Shown one piece after another: positions 28,583-37,552 of a stretch of 64,000 bases of DNA (position 1 is the first letter of the stretch; each line of letters opens with the position of its first letter). This stretch comes from Gemmiger formicilis (GTDB taxonomy: Bacteria; Bacillota; Clostridia; Oscillospirales; Ruminococcaceae), in assembly GCF_024462815.1 (NCBI RefSeq), contig NZ_JANGCG010000003.1, positions 147,201 to 211,200 on the forward strand, read 5' to 3'. The translations under genes were made by a program, and so were the position numbers. The notes beneath the pieces were generated by a model. The model was not told the origin of the DNA, made no database searches, and saw only the letters and a list, made by a program, of their open reading frames with translations.

Positions 28583-28610
28583 TTGCATTTCCGCAAAACC
28601 TGTGTATAAT
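28583..28610 (+). promoter_or_regulatory. Promoter of the folT riboswitch transcript
   Basis: TTGCAT (28583-28588) and TATAAT (28605-28610), 16 bases apart. Upstream, 28478-28522 holds a strong GGGCGGGGTG/CCACCCCGCC hairpin after asnB, without a T-run. Confidence 0.75.
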
Positions 28611-28621
28611 AAAAGCAATCT

Positions 28622-28745
28622 CGCAGAGTAGGAACCTGTGCGTGGGGCGTTGCCCCGAAGTGCCTGACCAACGGGGAGTTGTGGCAGGACGAAGTAGCCC
28701 GCAAGGGCTCGCGGTGCCGGTTCCGCATCCCACTGCTGCATGATG
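28622..28745 (+). ncRNA. Tetrahydrofolate riboswitch aptamer
   Basis: The conserved blocks of the THF motif are in order: GCAGAGTAGGAACC, GTGCGT, GTGCC, a GGCAGGACGAAG segment, CTCGCGGTGCCGGTTCCGCATCCCACTGC with its P1 partner at the end. The downstream gene is a FolT-type transporter, the classic regulon member. The mid portion holds two smaller hairpins (28650-28690). Confidence 0.9.
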
Positions 28746-28788
28746 GTGTGCAACGGCGGATGTGCTGGGGCACGTCCTGTCTGAACTG

Positions 28789-28828
28789 CCTCCTCCCTTG
28801 TGCGGCAACGCACAAAGGAGGATTTTTT
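28789..28828 (+). promoter_or_regulatory. Riboswitch expression platform: hairpin covering the folT ribosome site
   Basis: CCTCC...CTTGTGCG pairs with CGCACAAAGGAGG, placing the Shine-Dalgarno AGGAGG (28816-28821) inside the stem. The stem is followed by six T before the ATG, so it could act as a terminator, a translation block, or both, when folate is plentiful. Confidence 0.8.
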
Positions 28829-29410
28829 ATGTGCGAAGAAAAACTGTCCGTCTTTTCCGCGGCCTACTGGCGCACCGCCCGCAAGGAGCTGAACAACCCG
28901 CGTGTACTGGCCTTCTCGGGGCTGGTGTGCGCCATGGCTATTGTGCTGGAAAGTCTGCCCATCTACCTGATGGGCCCGAGCCTGAAAATTTACTTCAGCT
29001 TTCTGGCGGTCTCGCTGGGGTGTATGTGCTATGGCCCGGTGGTGGGTATGATGGCCGGTGCCATCATTGACACGGTGGGCTTTTTGCTGGCGGGCTACGG
29101 CGAGCCGTATTTCCCCGGCTACCTTGTCACGGCGGTGCTGTCCGGCCTGCTTTACGGCGTTATGCTGTACCGCCAAAAGCCGACGCTGCTGCGCATTATT
29201 TGCACGCGGCTGCTCATCAACTACGGCAGCAACGTGCTGCTGGGCAGCGTCTGGAAGGCGATGCTCTACGGCAAGGGCTACCTGTACTACCTAACCTCCG
29301 GTGCAGTGAAAAACACGATCATGCTGCCCATCGAGGTATTCCTGACCTGGGTCGTCCTGAACGCCGCCGCCAGGCAGGGATTGGACAGAAAGTTTATTCA
29401 TAAGCGGTAA
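28829..29410 (+). CDS. folT: Folate ECF transporter S component
   Basis: 193 residues from ATG 28829, with the ribosome site in the riboswitch hairpin. Six hydrophobic segments, the size of ECF S components, which bind a vitamin in the membrane and dock to a shared EcfAA'T module (not in this window). Segments 'LKIYFSFLAVSLGCMCYGP' and 'GMMAGAIIDTVGFLLA' resemble FolT. Folate specificity rests mainly on the THF riboswitch. Confidence 0.92.
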   Translation: MCEEKLSVFSAAYWRTARKELNNPRVLAFSGLVCAMAIVLESLPIYLMGPSLKIYFSFLAVSLGCMCYGPVVGMMAGAIIDTVGFLLAGYGEPYFPGYLVTAVLSGLLYGVMLYRQKPTLLRIICTRLLINYGSNVLLGSVWKAMLYGKGYLYYLTSGAVKNTIMLPIEVFLTWVVLNAAARQGLDRKFIHKR

Positions 29411-29480
29411 AGTACGCCCGGTGCTGGCGTTTTCACCAAAATTAACGGGGATTTTCTGTGCGTGGTTACGCGTTTAACCT

Positions 29481-29527
29481 TTGCCCTGGGGCGACCTCTG
29501 CCGTATAATGAAAGTGCGCTGTATAAT
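29481..29527 (+). promoter_or_regulatory. Promoter with tandem TATAATG repeat before the LacI-type gene
   Basis: TTGCCC (29481-29486) and TATAAT (29504-29509), 17 bases apart. The -10 box and its downstream context recur 18 bases later (29522-29527), a direct repeat of GTATAATGRAAGT. The repeat could be two start points or a regulator site. Confidence 0.6.
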
Positions 29528-29551
29528 GGAAGTACAGAGAGGGGGTGCACC

Positions 29552-30577
29552 ATGCAGGAAAATCGTATCCGCATTGTGGATATCGCAGAGCGGCTGGGGC
29601 TGAGCACGGCCACAGTGTCCAACGTCATCCACGGCAAGACGTCCAAAATGTCACCGCGCACGGCCCAGCGCGTCTGGCAGGAGCTGGAAACTGTGGGCTA
29701 TATCCCCGATATGGCGGGCGTCTGGCTGGCGCAGAAAAGCTCCCGCATCATCGGCGTGGTCGTCGATGACAGCCCCAAGTACGAGGGCAAAGTCCTGGAG
29801 GACGGCTTCGTCACAGCGTCGCTGAACGCACTCTCCCGCGAGACAAACGAGAAGGGCTTCTTCTTGATGGTTAAAACCACCCGGACACTGGACGAGGTCC
29901 CGGCGTTTGCGTCGATGTGGCGGATGGAGGGGCTGATTCTGATGGGCTTCTGTGAGGCCGACTATGCCGCACTGCGCCGGGCCATTCGCACGCCCATCGT
30001 CGTGTATGACGGCTATATGCAGGGCTGCCCGGGTGTGGTCAATCTCGTGATCGACCACGCCGACGGAGGGCGGCAGGCTGGGCAATACCTGAAAGCCGCA
30101 GGCCACACCCGGGCGCTTTGCCTGGCAGACAACAATATCTGCATGGACAAGGAGCGAATGGACGGCTTTGCGGCGGCCTTTGGCCCCGACCGCGTGACCC
30201 GTTGGCAGGTCCCGGCGCAGGCCCGGCCCCGGCGACAGTTTTATGAAGAAAATTTCGCAGCTCTGCGCACATCCGGCATCACGGCCATCTTCGCAGTGTC
30301 GGATTTTTACGCGCTGGAATGTATGCGCTTTTTGCAGGCCAAGGGGCTGCGGGTGCCGGGGGATATGGCCGTTGTTGGCTTTGATGACAGCGAGGCCAGC
30401 CGCACCGGATACCCGTCGCTGACGACGGTACGGCAGGACGCCGCACTGCGGGCGGGCATTGCCGTCGCCAGTATCGAGGCCATGGGCCGCGGCCAGAGCT
30501 GCGCGGAAAAGATCGTACTGCCGGTCACATTGCTGCCGAGGGAGAGCACAGGAGGCGTATCATGTCAAAATTTATAA
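29552..30577 (+). CDS. LacI-family transcriptional regulator
   Basis: 341 residues from ATG 29552 (AGAGGGGG upstream). The N-terminal helix-turn-helix is 'RIVDIAERLGLSTATVSNVIHGK' with the hinge after it. The rest is a periplasmic-binding-like effector domain, ending with 'AVVGFDDSEASRTGYPSLTTV', conserved in sugar-responsive members. It overlaps the downstream MATE gene by 16 bases, so it may regulate that transporter and itself. The ligand cannot be read from sequence. Confidence 0.93.
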   Translation: MQENRIRIVDIAERLGLSTATVSNVIHGKTSKMSPRTAQRVWQELETVGYIPDMAGVWLAQKSSRIIGVVVDDSPKYEGKVLEDGFVTASLNALSRETNEKGFFLMVKTTRTLDEVPAFASMWRMEGLILMGFCEADYAALRRAIRTPIVVYDGYMQGCPGVVNLVIDHADGGRQAGQYLKAAGHTRALCLADNNICMDKERMDGFAAAFGPDRVTRWQVPAQARPRRQFYEENFAALRTSGITAIFAVSDFYALECMRFLQAKGLRVPGDMAVVGFDDSEASRTGYPSLTTVRQDAALRAGIAVASIEAMGRGQSCAEKIVLPVTLLPRESTGGVSCQNL

Positions 30578-31893
30578 GGGAACTGGGCAAAATTGCTGTG
30601 CCGGTCACACTGCAAAGTATGCTGCAGGCGTCGTTTTCTATCGTGGACCAAATCATGATTGGCCAGTTGGGGGCGGTCAGCATCGCGGCTGTGGGGCTGG
30701 GCGGCAACTATTCGATGATTTTCAATGTAGTCAGCGGCTCGGTGGGCACGGTGGCGGGCATTCTCATCGCCCAATTTCTCGGCGCAGGGGATAAAAAAGA
30801 GGCGTGGAGCAGTCTGACGCTGAGCACCGTGATAAGCCTGTGCCTGGCGGGGGTGTTCCTGGGCGTCTCGCTGGGGGCGACGGCGCAGATTCTGGGGCTG
30901 TACACAAAGGATGCTGCCATCATCGCCGAAGGGTGCGTCTACTTTAAAATTATCGCGTTCTCCTTCGCGCCGATGGGCCTTTCCACGGTCTTGTCTGCCT
31001 GGCTGCGCTGCAGGGGGTACGCGAACATTCCCTTCGCGGCCAGCATCGGCGCGGTGCTTTCTAACGTGGTGCTGAACTATGTGCTGATTTTCGGCAAGCT
31101 GGGCCTGCCCGCCTGTGGGGTGCGCGGGGCGGCGATTGCCACGCTGGTGTCGCAGCTGGTAAATCTGGCGCTCATCGCGACGGGATTCCTACACTGTCTG
31201 CGGCAGGACGGCGAGCGGGTGCAGCCCTCGCTGCATTTTACCAAAATCACCCGGCGGGACTATCTGGGTATGATCACGCCGATTCTGGTCAGCCAGTTTT
31301 TGTGGAGCCTGGGCCAGAACGTGGAATCCGCCGTGTATGGACACCTGGGCACGCAGAATCTGGCGGCCTACACGCTGACCTGCCCGATACAAAGCCTCAT
31401 CGTCGGGGCGCTCAGCGGACTTTCCGCGGCGGCGGGCGTGCTGATCGGCAAGCGGCTGGGCCGCAAGGAGTACGACGCAGCCTACGGCGACGCCAAGAAG
31501 ATCATGGTCACCGGGCTGGTGGGCGCGGCGGTGGTTTCATCACTGCTGGTCGGGCTGGCCGGGCAGTACGTGGAGCTGTACCGCGTGGAAGGCGAAGTCC
31601 GCACCCTGGGCCACATGCTGCTGGTGGTGTTTGCGCTGTATGCGCCCATTAAAGTGGAAAACATGATTTTGGGCGGCGGCATCCTGAAAAGCGGCGGCAA
31701 CACCCGGATGGTCATGATCATCGACATAGCGGGCACCTGGGGCATCGGCATCCCGCTGTGCTTTTTTGCGGCCTATGTACTGCACTGGGGCATTGTGGGC
31801 GTGTACACGCTGCTGACGGCGGAGGAACTGTTCCGCCTTGTGGTGTCGCTGGTGGTGTTCCGTAAGAGAAAGTGGATGGTGAGCTTGGCGTAA
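30562..31893 (+). CDS. MATE-family efflux transporter
   Basis: 443 residues, twelve hydrophobic segments in two six-helix halves. N-terminal 'FSIVDQIMIGQLGAVSIAAVGLG' is the MatE-domain start. Exports drugs or metabolites using Na+ or H+. Starts inside the end of the lacI-type gene (GGAGGCGTATC upstream), so the two are co-expressed. The substrate is unknown, but the link to a LacI regulator suggests a small metabolite. Confidence 0.92.
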   Translation: MSKFIRELGKIAVPVTLQSMLQASFSIVDQIMIGQLGAVSIAAVGLGGNYSMIFNVVSGSVGTVAGILIAQFLGAGDKKEAWSSLTLSTVISLCLAGVFLGVSLGATAQILGLYTKDAAIIAEGCVYFKIIAFSFAPMGLSTVLSAWLRCRGYANIPFAASIGAVLSNVVLNYVLIFGKLGLPACGVRGAAIATLVSQLVNLALIATGFLHCLRQDGERVQPSLHFTKITRRDYLGMITPILVSQFLWSLGQNVESAVYGHLGTQNLAAYTLTCPIQSLIVGALSGLSAAAGVLIGKRLGRKEYDAAYGDAKKIMVTGLVGAAVVSSLLVGLAGQYVELYRVEGEVRTLGHMLLVVFALYAPIKVENMILGGGILKSGGNTRMVMIIDIAGTWGIGIPLCFFAAYVLHWGIVGVYTLLTAEELFRLVVSLVVFRKRKWMVSLA

Positions 31894-31944
31894 AAAGCAA
31901 AAACGCCAAAATATCCCTATTATCGTAATAGTTCCGGTACTTAT

Positions 31945-32043
31945 GGCAACACCGCACAATTCCCGCCTAACGGCTTAAGCACCGCTCCGGCGGCTGCCGC
32001 ACCTCGCTCGCCGTATCGGCACTTAGAATTATGCGGTATTGCC
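31945..32043 (-). mobile_element. MITE-like element, short copy, with target duplication
   Basis: 99 bp with terminal inverted repeats (GGCAACACCGCACAATTC and GAATTATGCGGTATTGCC). It is flanked by TTAT on both sides (31941-31944, 32044-32047), a plausible 4-bp target duplication. The core matches the longer copy at 19983-20155 in reverse. It has no coding capacity. Confidence 0.85.
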
Positions 32044-32189
32044 TTATACAAAACCTTCCAAAAGTCATACTTTTGCAGAACAAAGTATGACTTTTACTTT
32101 TTTTTGTTGTGCGTTCTGCCTGTTGTTGTGTGCGCGAGGGCAAAACATTTACCCTTTTCGCTGAACTTTTCACAAAAATTTAAAAATCA

Positions 32190-32218
32190 TTGCAAACGGT
32201 TTGTAAAGCGGCTAAAAT
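32190..32218 (+). promoter_or_regulatory. BMP-transporter promoter with overlapping operator-like palindrome
   Basis: -35 TTGCAA (32190-32195) and -10 TAAAAT (32213-32218) with 17 bases between. TTGCAAAC-G-GTTTGTAA (32190-32206) is a near-perfect palindrome that overlaps the -35 and resembles LacI/CcpA-type operators. The leader from 32219 to 32320 shows no riboswitch I recognise. Confidence 0.65.
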
Positions 32219-32320
32219 GAGACTTGCAAGGTTACAAAATGCGTCAGCTCCCGGCTTGTTCCGACAAAGAGTAGCGCATTTTTGCCGTTTACGCACACAT
32301 AACAGGGAGGAACAACACAC

Positions 32321-33643
32321 ATGAAGAAACTGATGGGCATTCTGCTGGCCGCCTCTATGGTGTTCAGCCTGGCCGCCTGTGGTTCCACTGCAGGCATCGC
32401 TGCCAGCACTGCCAATAACTCTGCCGCTACTGCTGAGGGAAGCAGCGACAACCAGGCCCCCGACGTCAAGGTCGGTGCCATCATCCTGGGCGATGAGACC
32501 GAAGGTTACAGCGCCGCACACATCAACGGCATCAAGGAAGCCGCGGCTGAGCTGGGCATGAGCGAGGATCAGATCGTCTGGAAGTACAAGATCGCCGAGG
32601 GCGGCGTCACCGCCGATGCAGCCGAGGACCTCGTCGGTCAGGGCTGCAACCTGATCATCTCCAACTCCTACGGCCACCAGACCTATATGGAAGAGGAAGC
32701 CGAGAAGTACCCCGATGTCAACTTCGTTGCCATGACCGGTGACTTTGCCGCCATTTCCGATCTGGACAACTTCTACAACGCCTTCACCGCCGTCTACCAG
32801 AGCCGCTACGTCTCCGGCGTTGTGGCCGGTATGAAGCTGCAGGAGCTGGTTGAGTCCGGCACCCTGACCCCTGAGACCCAGCCCAACAGCTTCACCGCTG
32901 ACGGCAAGGTCAAGATCGGCTACGTCGGCGCTTACAACTACGCCGAGGTCGTCTCCGGCTACACCGCCTTCTTCCTGGGCGTCCAGAGCGTCTACCCCGA
33001 TGTTGAGATGGAGGTTATGTACACCAACTCCTGGTTCGACATCGACAAGGAGGGCGCTGCCGCTGAGGCCCTGATTGCCAACGGCGCTGTCATCATCGGC
33101 CAGCACGCCGACTCCACCGGCGCACCGGCTGCCACCCAGAAGCTGAAGGACTCCGGCAAGATTTGCTACTCTGTCGGCTACAACATTGATATGCTGGCCA
33201 CTGCCCCCACCGCAGCCCTGACCTCCGCCACCAACGTCTGGAAGGTCTACTACAAGGAGCTGTTCGAGGGTGCCCAGTCCGGCAACATCCCGCAGGATTG
33301 GTGCAAGGGCTATGAGGATGGCGCCGTTGCCATCACCGACCTTGGCCCCGAGACCGCTGCTGGCACGGCCGAGAAGGTTGCCGAGGTGGAGGCTGCGCTG
33401 AAGGACGGCAGCCTGCACGTCTTTGACACAAGCAAGTTCACCGTTGACGGCGCAGAGGTTACCACCGCCCCCATCGACCTGACCTACTATGATTTCAGCA
33501 CCGGCAGCCCGGTTGCCGTGTATCAGGGCGAGACCAAGGAGGCTATCTCCGACGGTTACTTCCATGAGGGCGAGCTGCGTGCTGCCCCGACCTTTGCCCT
33601 GCGCATCGACGGCATCATCGAGGACGCTGACCCCGTTGCCTGA
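32321..33643 (+). CDS. BMP-family ABC transporter substrate-binding lipoprotein
   Basis: 440 residues. Signal peptide with lipobox LAAC (Cys at about 21), then a Ser/Ala/Thr-rich linker and a BMP domain ('VGAIILGDETEGYSAAHINGIKEA'). Binds nucleosides or related solutes outside the membrane and delivers them to the ATPase/permease genes at 33857-37492. GGGAGGAACAAC precedes the ATG. Strong codon bias toward GGC/GAC suggests high expression. A terminator follows, so the binding protein can be made in excess of the rest. Confidence 0.93.
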   Translation: MKKLMGILLAASMVFSLAACGSTAGIAASTANNSAATAEGSSDNQAPDVKVGAIILGDETEGYSAAHINGIKEAAAELGMSEDQIVWKYKIAEGGVTADAAEDLVGQGCNLIISNSYGHQTYMEEEAEKYPDVNFVAMTGDFAAISDLDNFYNAFTAVYQSRYVSGVVAGMKLQELVESGTLTPETQPNSFTADGKVKIGYVGAYNYAEVVSGYTAFFLGVQSVYPDVEMEVMYTNSWFDIDKEGAAAEALIANGAVIIGQHADSTGAPAATQKLKDSGKICYSVGYNIDMLATAPTAALTSATNVWKVYYKELFEGAQSGNIPQDWCKGYEDGAVAITDLGPETAAGTAEKVAEVEAALKDGSLHVFDTSKFTVDGAEVTTAPIDLTYYDFSTGSPVAVYQGETKEAISDGYFHEGELRAAPTFALRIDGIIEDADPVA

Positions 33644-33659
33644 TTCTGACTGAACCCTG

Positions 33660-33694
33660 AGGGAAGACTGCGGTGGAACCGCGGCCTTCCCTTT
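33660..33694 (+). terminator. Terminator after the binding protein gene
   Basis: GGGAAG..CTGCGGT/ACCGCGG..CTTCCC hairpin followed by TTTT. Partial read-through to the ATPase gene would set the ratio of binding protein to transporter. Confidence 0.8.
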
Positions 33695-33722
33695 TGGTGG
33701 TTATATCTGTCGTTGCAAATCA

Positions 33723-33802
33723 GGCCGTAGGGGCGCATTCCATATGCGCCCGTGCAGCTTACGGCAGATACCGCGGGCGGATATAGAATCCGCCCCTACG
33801 GA
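33723..33802. repeat. Pair of inverted REP-like hairpin units
   Basis: Unit 1 (33723-33752) is the minus orientation (CCGTAGGGGCGCAT...ATATGCGCCC), unit 2 (33773-33802) the plus orientation (GGGCGGATATAGAATCCGCCCCTACGGAT). Same family as 24650-24753. Confidence 0.7.
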
Positions 33803-33856
33803 TCACAAAATTGTTCCTACCCAATTTATAAATACCATCCGAAAGGAGCCTGCATA

Positions 33857-35398
33857 ATGGCGCAGAACGAATTTGCGGTGCGCTTGGAGCACGTTACCAA
33901 AACCTTCGGCCCGGTGGTGGCCAACAAGGATGTGTCCCTGGGGGTGCGCCGCGGCGAGATACTGGCCCTGCTGGGCGAGAACGGCAGCGGCAAAACCACG
34001 CTGATGAATATGATCGCCGGTATCTACTTCCCCGATGAGGGTGAGATTTATGTCGGCGATAAGGCGGTGACCATCCGTTCTCCCCGCGATGCGCTGAATC
34101 TGGGCATCGGTATGATTCACCAGCACTTCAAGCTGGTAGACGTATTCTCCGCCACCGAGAACATCGCTCTGTCGATGGGCGGCGGCGAAAAGTTCGACCT
34201 GAAAAAGGTGCATGACAAGGCCCGCGCCATCTGCGAGAAGTATGAGTTCAACCTCGATCTCAACCAGAAGGTCTATGAGATGAGCGTCAGCCAGAAGCAG
34301 ACACTCGAGATCGTCAAGGTGCTTTACCGCGGCGCGGATATTCTGATTCTGGACGAGCCGACGGCTGTTCTGACCCCGCAGGAGACTGAGAAGCTCTTCA
34401 GCGTCATCCGCAACATGAAGGCGGACGGCAAGGCGGTCATCATCATTACCCACAAGCTGCACGAGGTACTGTCCATCAGCGACCGCGTGGCCATCCTGCG
34501 CAAGGGTGAGTATGTCGGCGACATTGCCACAAAAGATGCCGATGAGGCCAAGCTGACCGAGATGATGGTCGGTGAGAAGGTCGAGCTGAACATCGAGCGC
34601 CCCGAGCCGGTTGATCCGGTCAAGCGGCTTGAATTGTCGCACCTGACCGTGCGCAGCGCGGACGGCATCACCGTCCTTGACGATGCGTCCTTTACGGTGT
34701 ACGGCGGCGAGATCCTCGGCATCGCGGGCATCTCCGGCAATGGTCAGAAGGAGCTGCTCGAGGCCATCGCCGGTCTGCAGCCGACGGAAAGCGGCGCGAG
34801 CATCGAGTATTTTGCCCCCGATGCAAACACCCCCGTGCAGCTGGTCGGCAAAAGCCCCAAGGCCATCCGTGAGGCGGGCATCCATCTGTCCTTCGTGCCG
34901 GAGGACCGCCTCGGCATGGGTCTGGTCGGCTCAATGGGTATGACCGACAATATGATGCTGAAAAGCTACGGCAAGGGCCATTCGCCGATGGTCGACCGCA
35001 AGGCCCCGCATGAGCTGGCCGAGACCATCAAGAAAGAGCTGGGCGTTGTCACGCCCGACTTGAACACGCCGGTCTCCCGCCTGTCCGGCGGCAACGTGCA
35101 GAAGGTGCTGGTTGGCCGTGAGCTGGCCGCCGACCCCATTGTGCTGATGACCGCCTACGCCGTGCGCGGGCTGGATATCAACACCTCGTACACGATTTAC
35201 CATCTGCTGAACGAGCAAAAAAAGCGCGGTGTTGCGGTAATTTATGTCGGCGAGGATCTGGATGTGCTGCTGGAGCTGTGCGACCGCATTGTTGTTCTGT
35301 GCGGCGGTAAGGTCAACGGCGTTCTGGACGGCCGCAAGACCACGAAGGAGGAGGTCGGTCTGCGTATGACCAATCTGGTAAAGGAGGAGCAGGCATGA
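33857..35398 (+). CDS. BMP-type ABC transporter ATP-binding protein (two ATPase domains)
   Basis: 513 residues from ATG 33857 behind GAAAGGAGCC; the frame extends upstream into the repeats. Two fused ABC ATPases, as in nucleoside and sugar importers. Domain 1 is complete: 'GENGSGKTT', 'ILILDEPTAVLTPQE' and a His switch. Domain 2 has the usual degenerate Walker A ('GISGNGQKE') and signature 'LSGGN', but its Walker B region reads 'PIVLMTAYAVRGLD' where 'AxQPTRGLD' is common. Overlaps the first permease by ATGA. Confidence 0.93.
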   Translation: MAQNEFAVRLEHVTKTFGPVVANKDVSLGVRRGEILALLGENGSGKTTLMNMIAGIYFPDEGEIYVGDKAVTIRSPRDALNLGIGMIHQHFKLVDVFSATENIALSMGGGEKFDLKKVHDKARAICEKYEFNLDLNQKVYEMSVSQKQTLEIVKVLYRGADILILDEPTAVLTPQETEKLFSVIRNMKADGKAVIIITHKLHEVLSISDRVAILRKGEYVGDIATKDADEAKLTEMMVGEKVELNIERPEPVDPVKRLELSHLTVRSADGITVLDDASFTVYGGEILGIAGISGNGQKELLEAIAGLQPTESGASIEYFAPDANTPVQLVGKSPKAIREAGIHLSFVPEDRLGMGLVGSMGMTDNMMLKSYGKGHSPMVDRKAPHELAETIKKELGVVTPDLNTPVSRLSGGNVQKVLVGRELAADPIVLMTAYAVRGLDINTSYTIYHLLNEQKKRGVAVIYVGEDLDVLLELCDRIVVLCGGKVNGVLDGRKTTKEEVGLRMTNLVKEEQA

Positions 35399-36498
35399 GT
35401 CAGACTGCTGCTGCGGCCCGCGAGCCGCTGCTGCGCATTGCCAAGCGCGAGGGCACCACGCTGCCCCAGAAAATTGCCGTGCGGGCCATTGCCATTCTGC
35501 TGGCGCTGGTTGTGGATGCGCTGTTTATCTTTTTCGTCACCGGGCTGAACCCGCTGGCCGTCTACGGCGTTATGTGGGGCGGCACCTTTGCCAATATGAC
35601 CCGCTTTAGCTGGATGCTGCGCGACTTGTCCACGCTGCTCTGCGTCGGCATTGCGCTGGCCCCCGCGTTCAAGATGCGTTTCTGGAACTGCGGCGGTGAG
35701 GGTCAGATCCTGATCGGCGGCCTGACCGCTGCGCTGATTATGGTGTATCAGGGCAACAACCTGCCGCTGCCGCTGCTGTTTGTGGCCATGGCCGGCGGCA
35801 GCATTGCCGCGGGTGCGCTGTGGGGCTTTGTCCCTGCGTGGTTCAAGGCCCGCTGGAACACGAACGAGACGCTTTTTACCCTGATGATGAACTATGTTGC
35901 CACAAGCATTGTTGCCTGCATGACCAACATCATGCGCGGTCAGGCCTCCAGTCTGGGCACGCTGAACAAGGCCACCAAGGCGGGCTGGTTCCCGGTGATT
36001 ATGGGCCAGCGCTACACCATCAACATCATCGTGGTCATTGTGCTGACCTTTGTTATGTACGCCTACCTCAAATATTCCAAGCAGGGCTATGAGATTGCCG
36101 TTGTGGGCGAGAGCGAGAACACCGCCCGGTATGCGGGCATCAACGTCCGCCGCGTCACGGTGCGCACCATGCTGATTTCCGGTGCGGTCTGCGGTTTGTG
36201 CGGCTTCCTGATTGTGGCCGGTAAGGACCAGACCATCTCCACCGCCTCGGCGGGCGGCCGCGGTTTCACGGCTATCATCGTGGCGTGGCTGGCCAAGTTC
36301 AACACCTTTTATATGGCGCTGATTTCCTTCCTGCTCGTCTTTCTGGAGCGCGGCGCCTCGGAGATCGCCTCCGCCTACTCGCTGAACGAGTATGCTGCCG
36401 ACATTATCACCGGCATCATTCTGTTCTTCATCCTCGGCAGTGAGTTCTTCATCAACTACCGCGTCATTCCGCGCGGCGCACACAAGGAGGGCAAGTGA
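35395..36498 (+). CDS. BMP-type ABC transporter permease 1
   Basis: 367 residues, about nine to ten helices, with the conserved 'MRFWNCGGEGQILIGGLTAAL' and 'VVGESENTARYAGINVRR' of the BPD_transp_2 (RbsC/YufP) family. Forms a heterodimer with the next gene to import nucleosides or similar ligands. Starts within the stop codon of the ATPase gene. Confidence 0.92.
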   Translation: MSQTAAAAREPLLRIAKREGTTLPQKIAVRAIAILLALVVDALFIFFVTGLNPLAVYGVMWGGTFANMTRFSWMLRDLSTLLCVGIALAPAFKMRFWNCGGEGQILIGGLTAALIMVYQGNNLPLPLLFVAMAGGSIAAGALWGFVPAWFKARWNTNETLFTLMMNYVATSIVACMTNIMRGQASSLGTLNKATKAGWFPVIMGQRYTINIIVVIVLTFVMYAYLKYSKQGYEIAVVGESENTARYAGINVRRVTVRTMLISGAVCGLCGFLIVAGKDQTISTASAGGRGFTAIIVAWLAKFNTFYMALISFLLVFLERGASEIASAYSLNEYAADIITGIILFFILGSEFFINYRVIPRGAHKEGK

Positions 36499-36499
36499 T

Positions 36500-37492
36500 A
36501 TGCACAGCAGCTTGATTGCATGGATCATGCGTGCCATCCCGTTCGGTACGATCATTATGTACGGTGCGCTCGGCGAGACGGTGACCGAAAAATCCGGCAA
36601 CCTCAACCTCGGCGTGCCGGGCATCATGTATCTGGGCGGCTTTGCGGGCTTTGCCAGCGCCTGGGCGTATGAGAATACCGCCGCCAACCCCAACGGCTTT
36701 GTCAGCATCCTCATCGCCATGTCCTGCGCCATTCTGGCCAGCATGGCCGGCGGCCTGATCTACGCCTTTTTGACCATCAGCCTGCGCGCCAACCAGAATG
36801 TCACCGGTCTGGCGCTGACGACCTTCGGCATGGGCGTGGCAAACTTCTTCGGCGTCTTTATCCTCAACGGTGCCAGCTACTCCGCCGCCCCCATCGCCAA
36901 CAAGGCCTTCAGCGCAAAGCTCCCCGTCCTGTCCGGTCTGGGTGCGCTGGGGCAGACCGTGTTCTCCTACGGCTTTTTGGCCTACGCGGCTATCGTGCTG
37001 GCCGTTGTGCTGCACTGGTTCCTGACCCGCACCCGCGCGGGCCTCAACCTGCGCGCCGTGGGCGAAAACCCCGCCACCGCGGACGCGGCGGGCATCAACG
37101 TCACCCTGTACAAGTATCTGGCCACCTGCCTTGGCGCGGGCATCTGCGGCATCGGCGGCCTGTACTACGTGCTGGACTACAATCAGGGCATCTGGGCCAC
37201 CACCGGCCAGATCGAGGCGCTGGGCTGGCTGGCCGTGGCACTGGTCATCTTTACCACGTGGAAGCCGCTGAACGCCATCTGGGGCGCGTATCTGTTCGGT
37301 ATGCTCTACTGGCTGTACCAGTTCCTGCCCACGCTGTTGGGCATTACGCTGGCCAGCTATATGACCGATCTGGTGCAGATGCTGCCCTATGTGGTCACCA
37401 TTGTGGTGCTGATTGTTGTCTCGATGCGCAAAAAGAAGGAGAACCAGCCCCCGGCCCATCTGGGTCTGGCCTACTTCCGTGAGGAGCGCTGA
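36500..37492 (+). CDS. BMP-type ABC transporter permease 2
   Basis: 330 residues from ATG 36500, one base after the previous stop, with GGAGGGC upstream. YufQ-like: 'TVTEKSGNLNLGVPGIMYLGG' and 'LRAVGENPATADAAGINV' are the family's conserved segments. The last helix is followed by a basic tail 'RKKKEN'. Completes a lipoprotein-ATPase-permease-permease importer. Confidence 0.92.
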   Translation: MHSSLIAWIMRAIPFGTIIMYGALGETVTEKSGNLNLGVPGIMYLGGFAGFASAWAYENTAANPNGFVSILIAMSCAILASMAGGLIYAFLTISLRANQNVTGLALTTFGMGVANFFGVFILNGASYSAAPIANKAFSAKLPVLSGLGALGQTVFSYGFLAYAAIVLAVVLHWFLTRTRAGLNLRAVGENPATADAAGINVTLYKYLATCLGAGICGIGGLYYVLDYNQGIWATTGQIEALGWLAVALVIFTTWKPLNAIWGAYLFGMLYWLYQFLPTLLGITLASYMTDLVQMLPYVVTIVVLIVVSMRKKKENQPPAHLGLAYFREER

Positions 37493-37507
37493 CATTCTTA
37501 TCTGAAA

Positions 37508-37552
37508 CAGGCAGCTGTGCAGGCGTACTACGCGCCCCACAGCTGCTTTTTT
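37508..37552 (+). terminator. Terminator after the ABC transporter operon
   Basis: AGGCAGCTGTG and CCCACAGCTGC arms, then six T. Confidence 0.88.

Noticed and set aside
32219..32320. A purine-type riboswitch before the BMP lipoprotein
   Set aside because: None of the conserved junction bases of a purine aptamer is present; only the promoter palindrome stands out.
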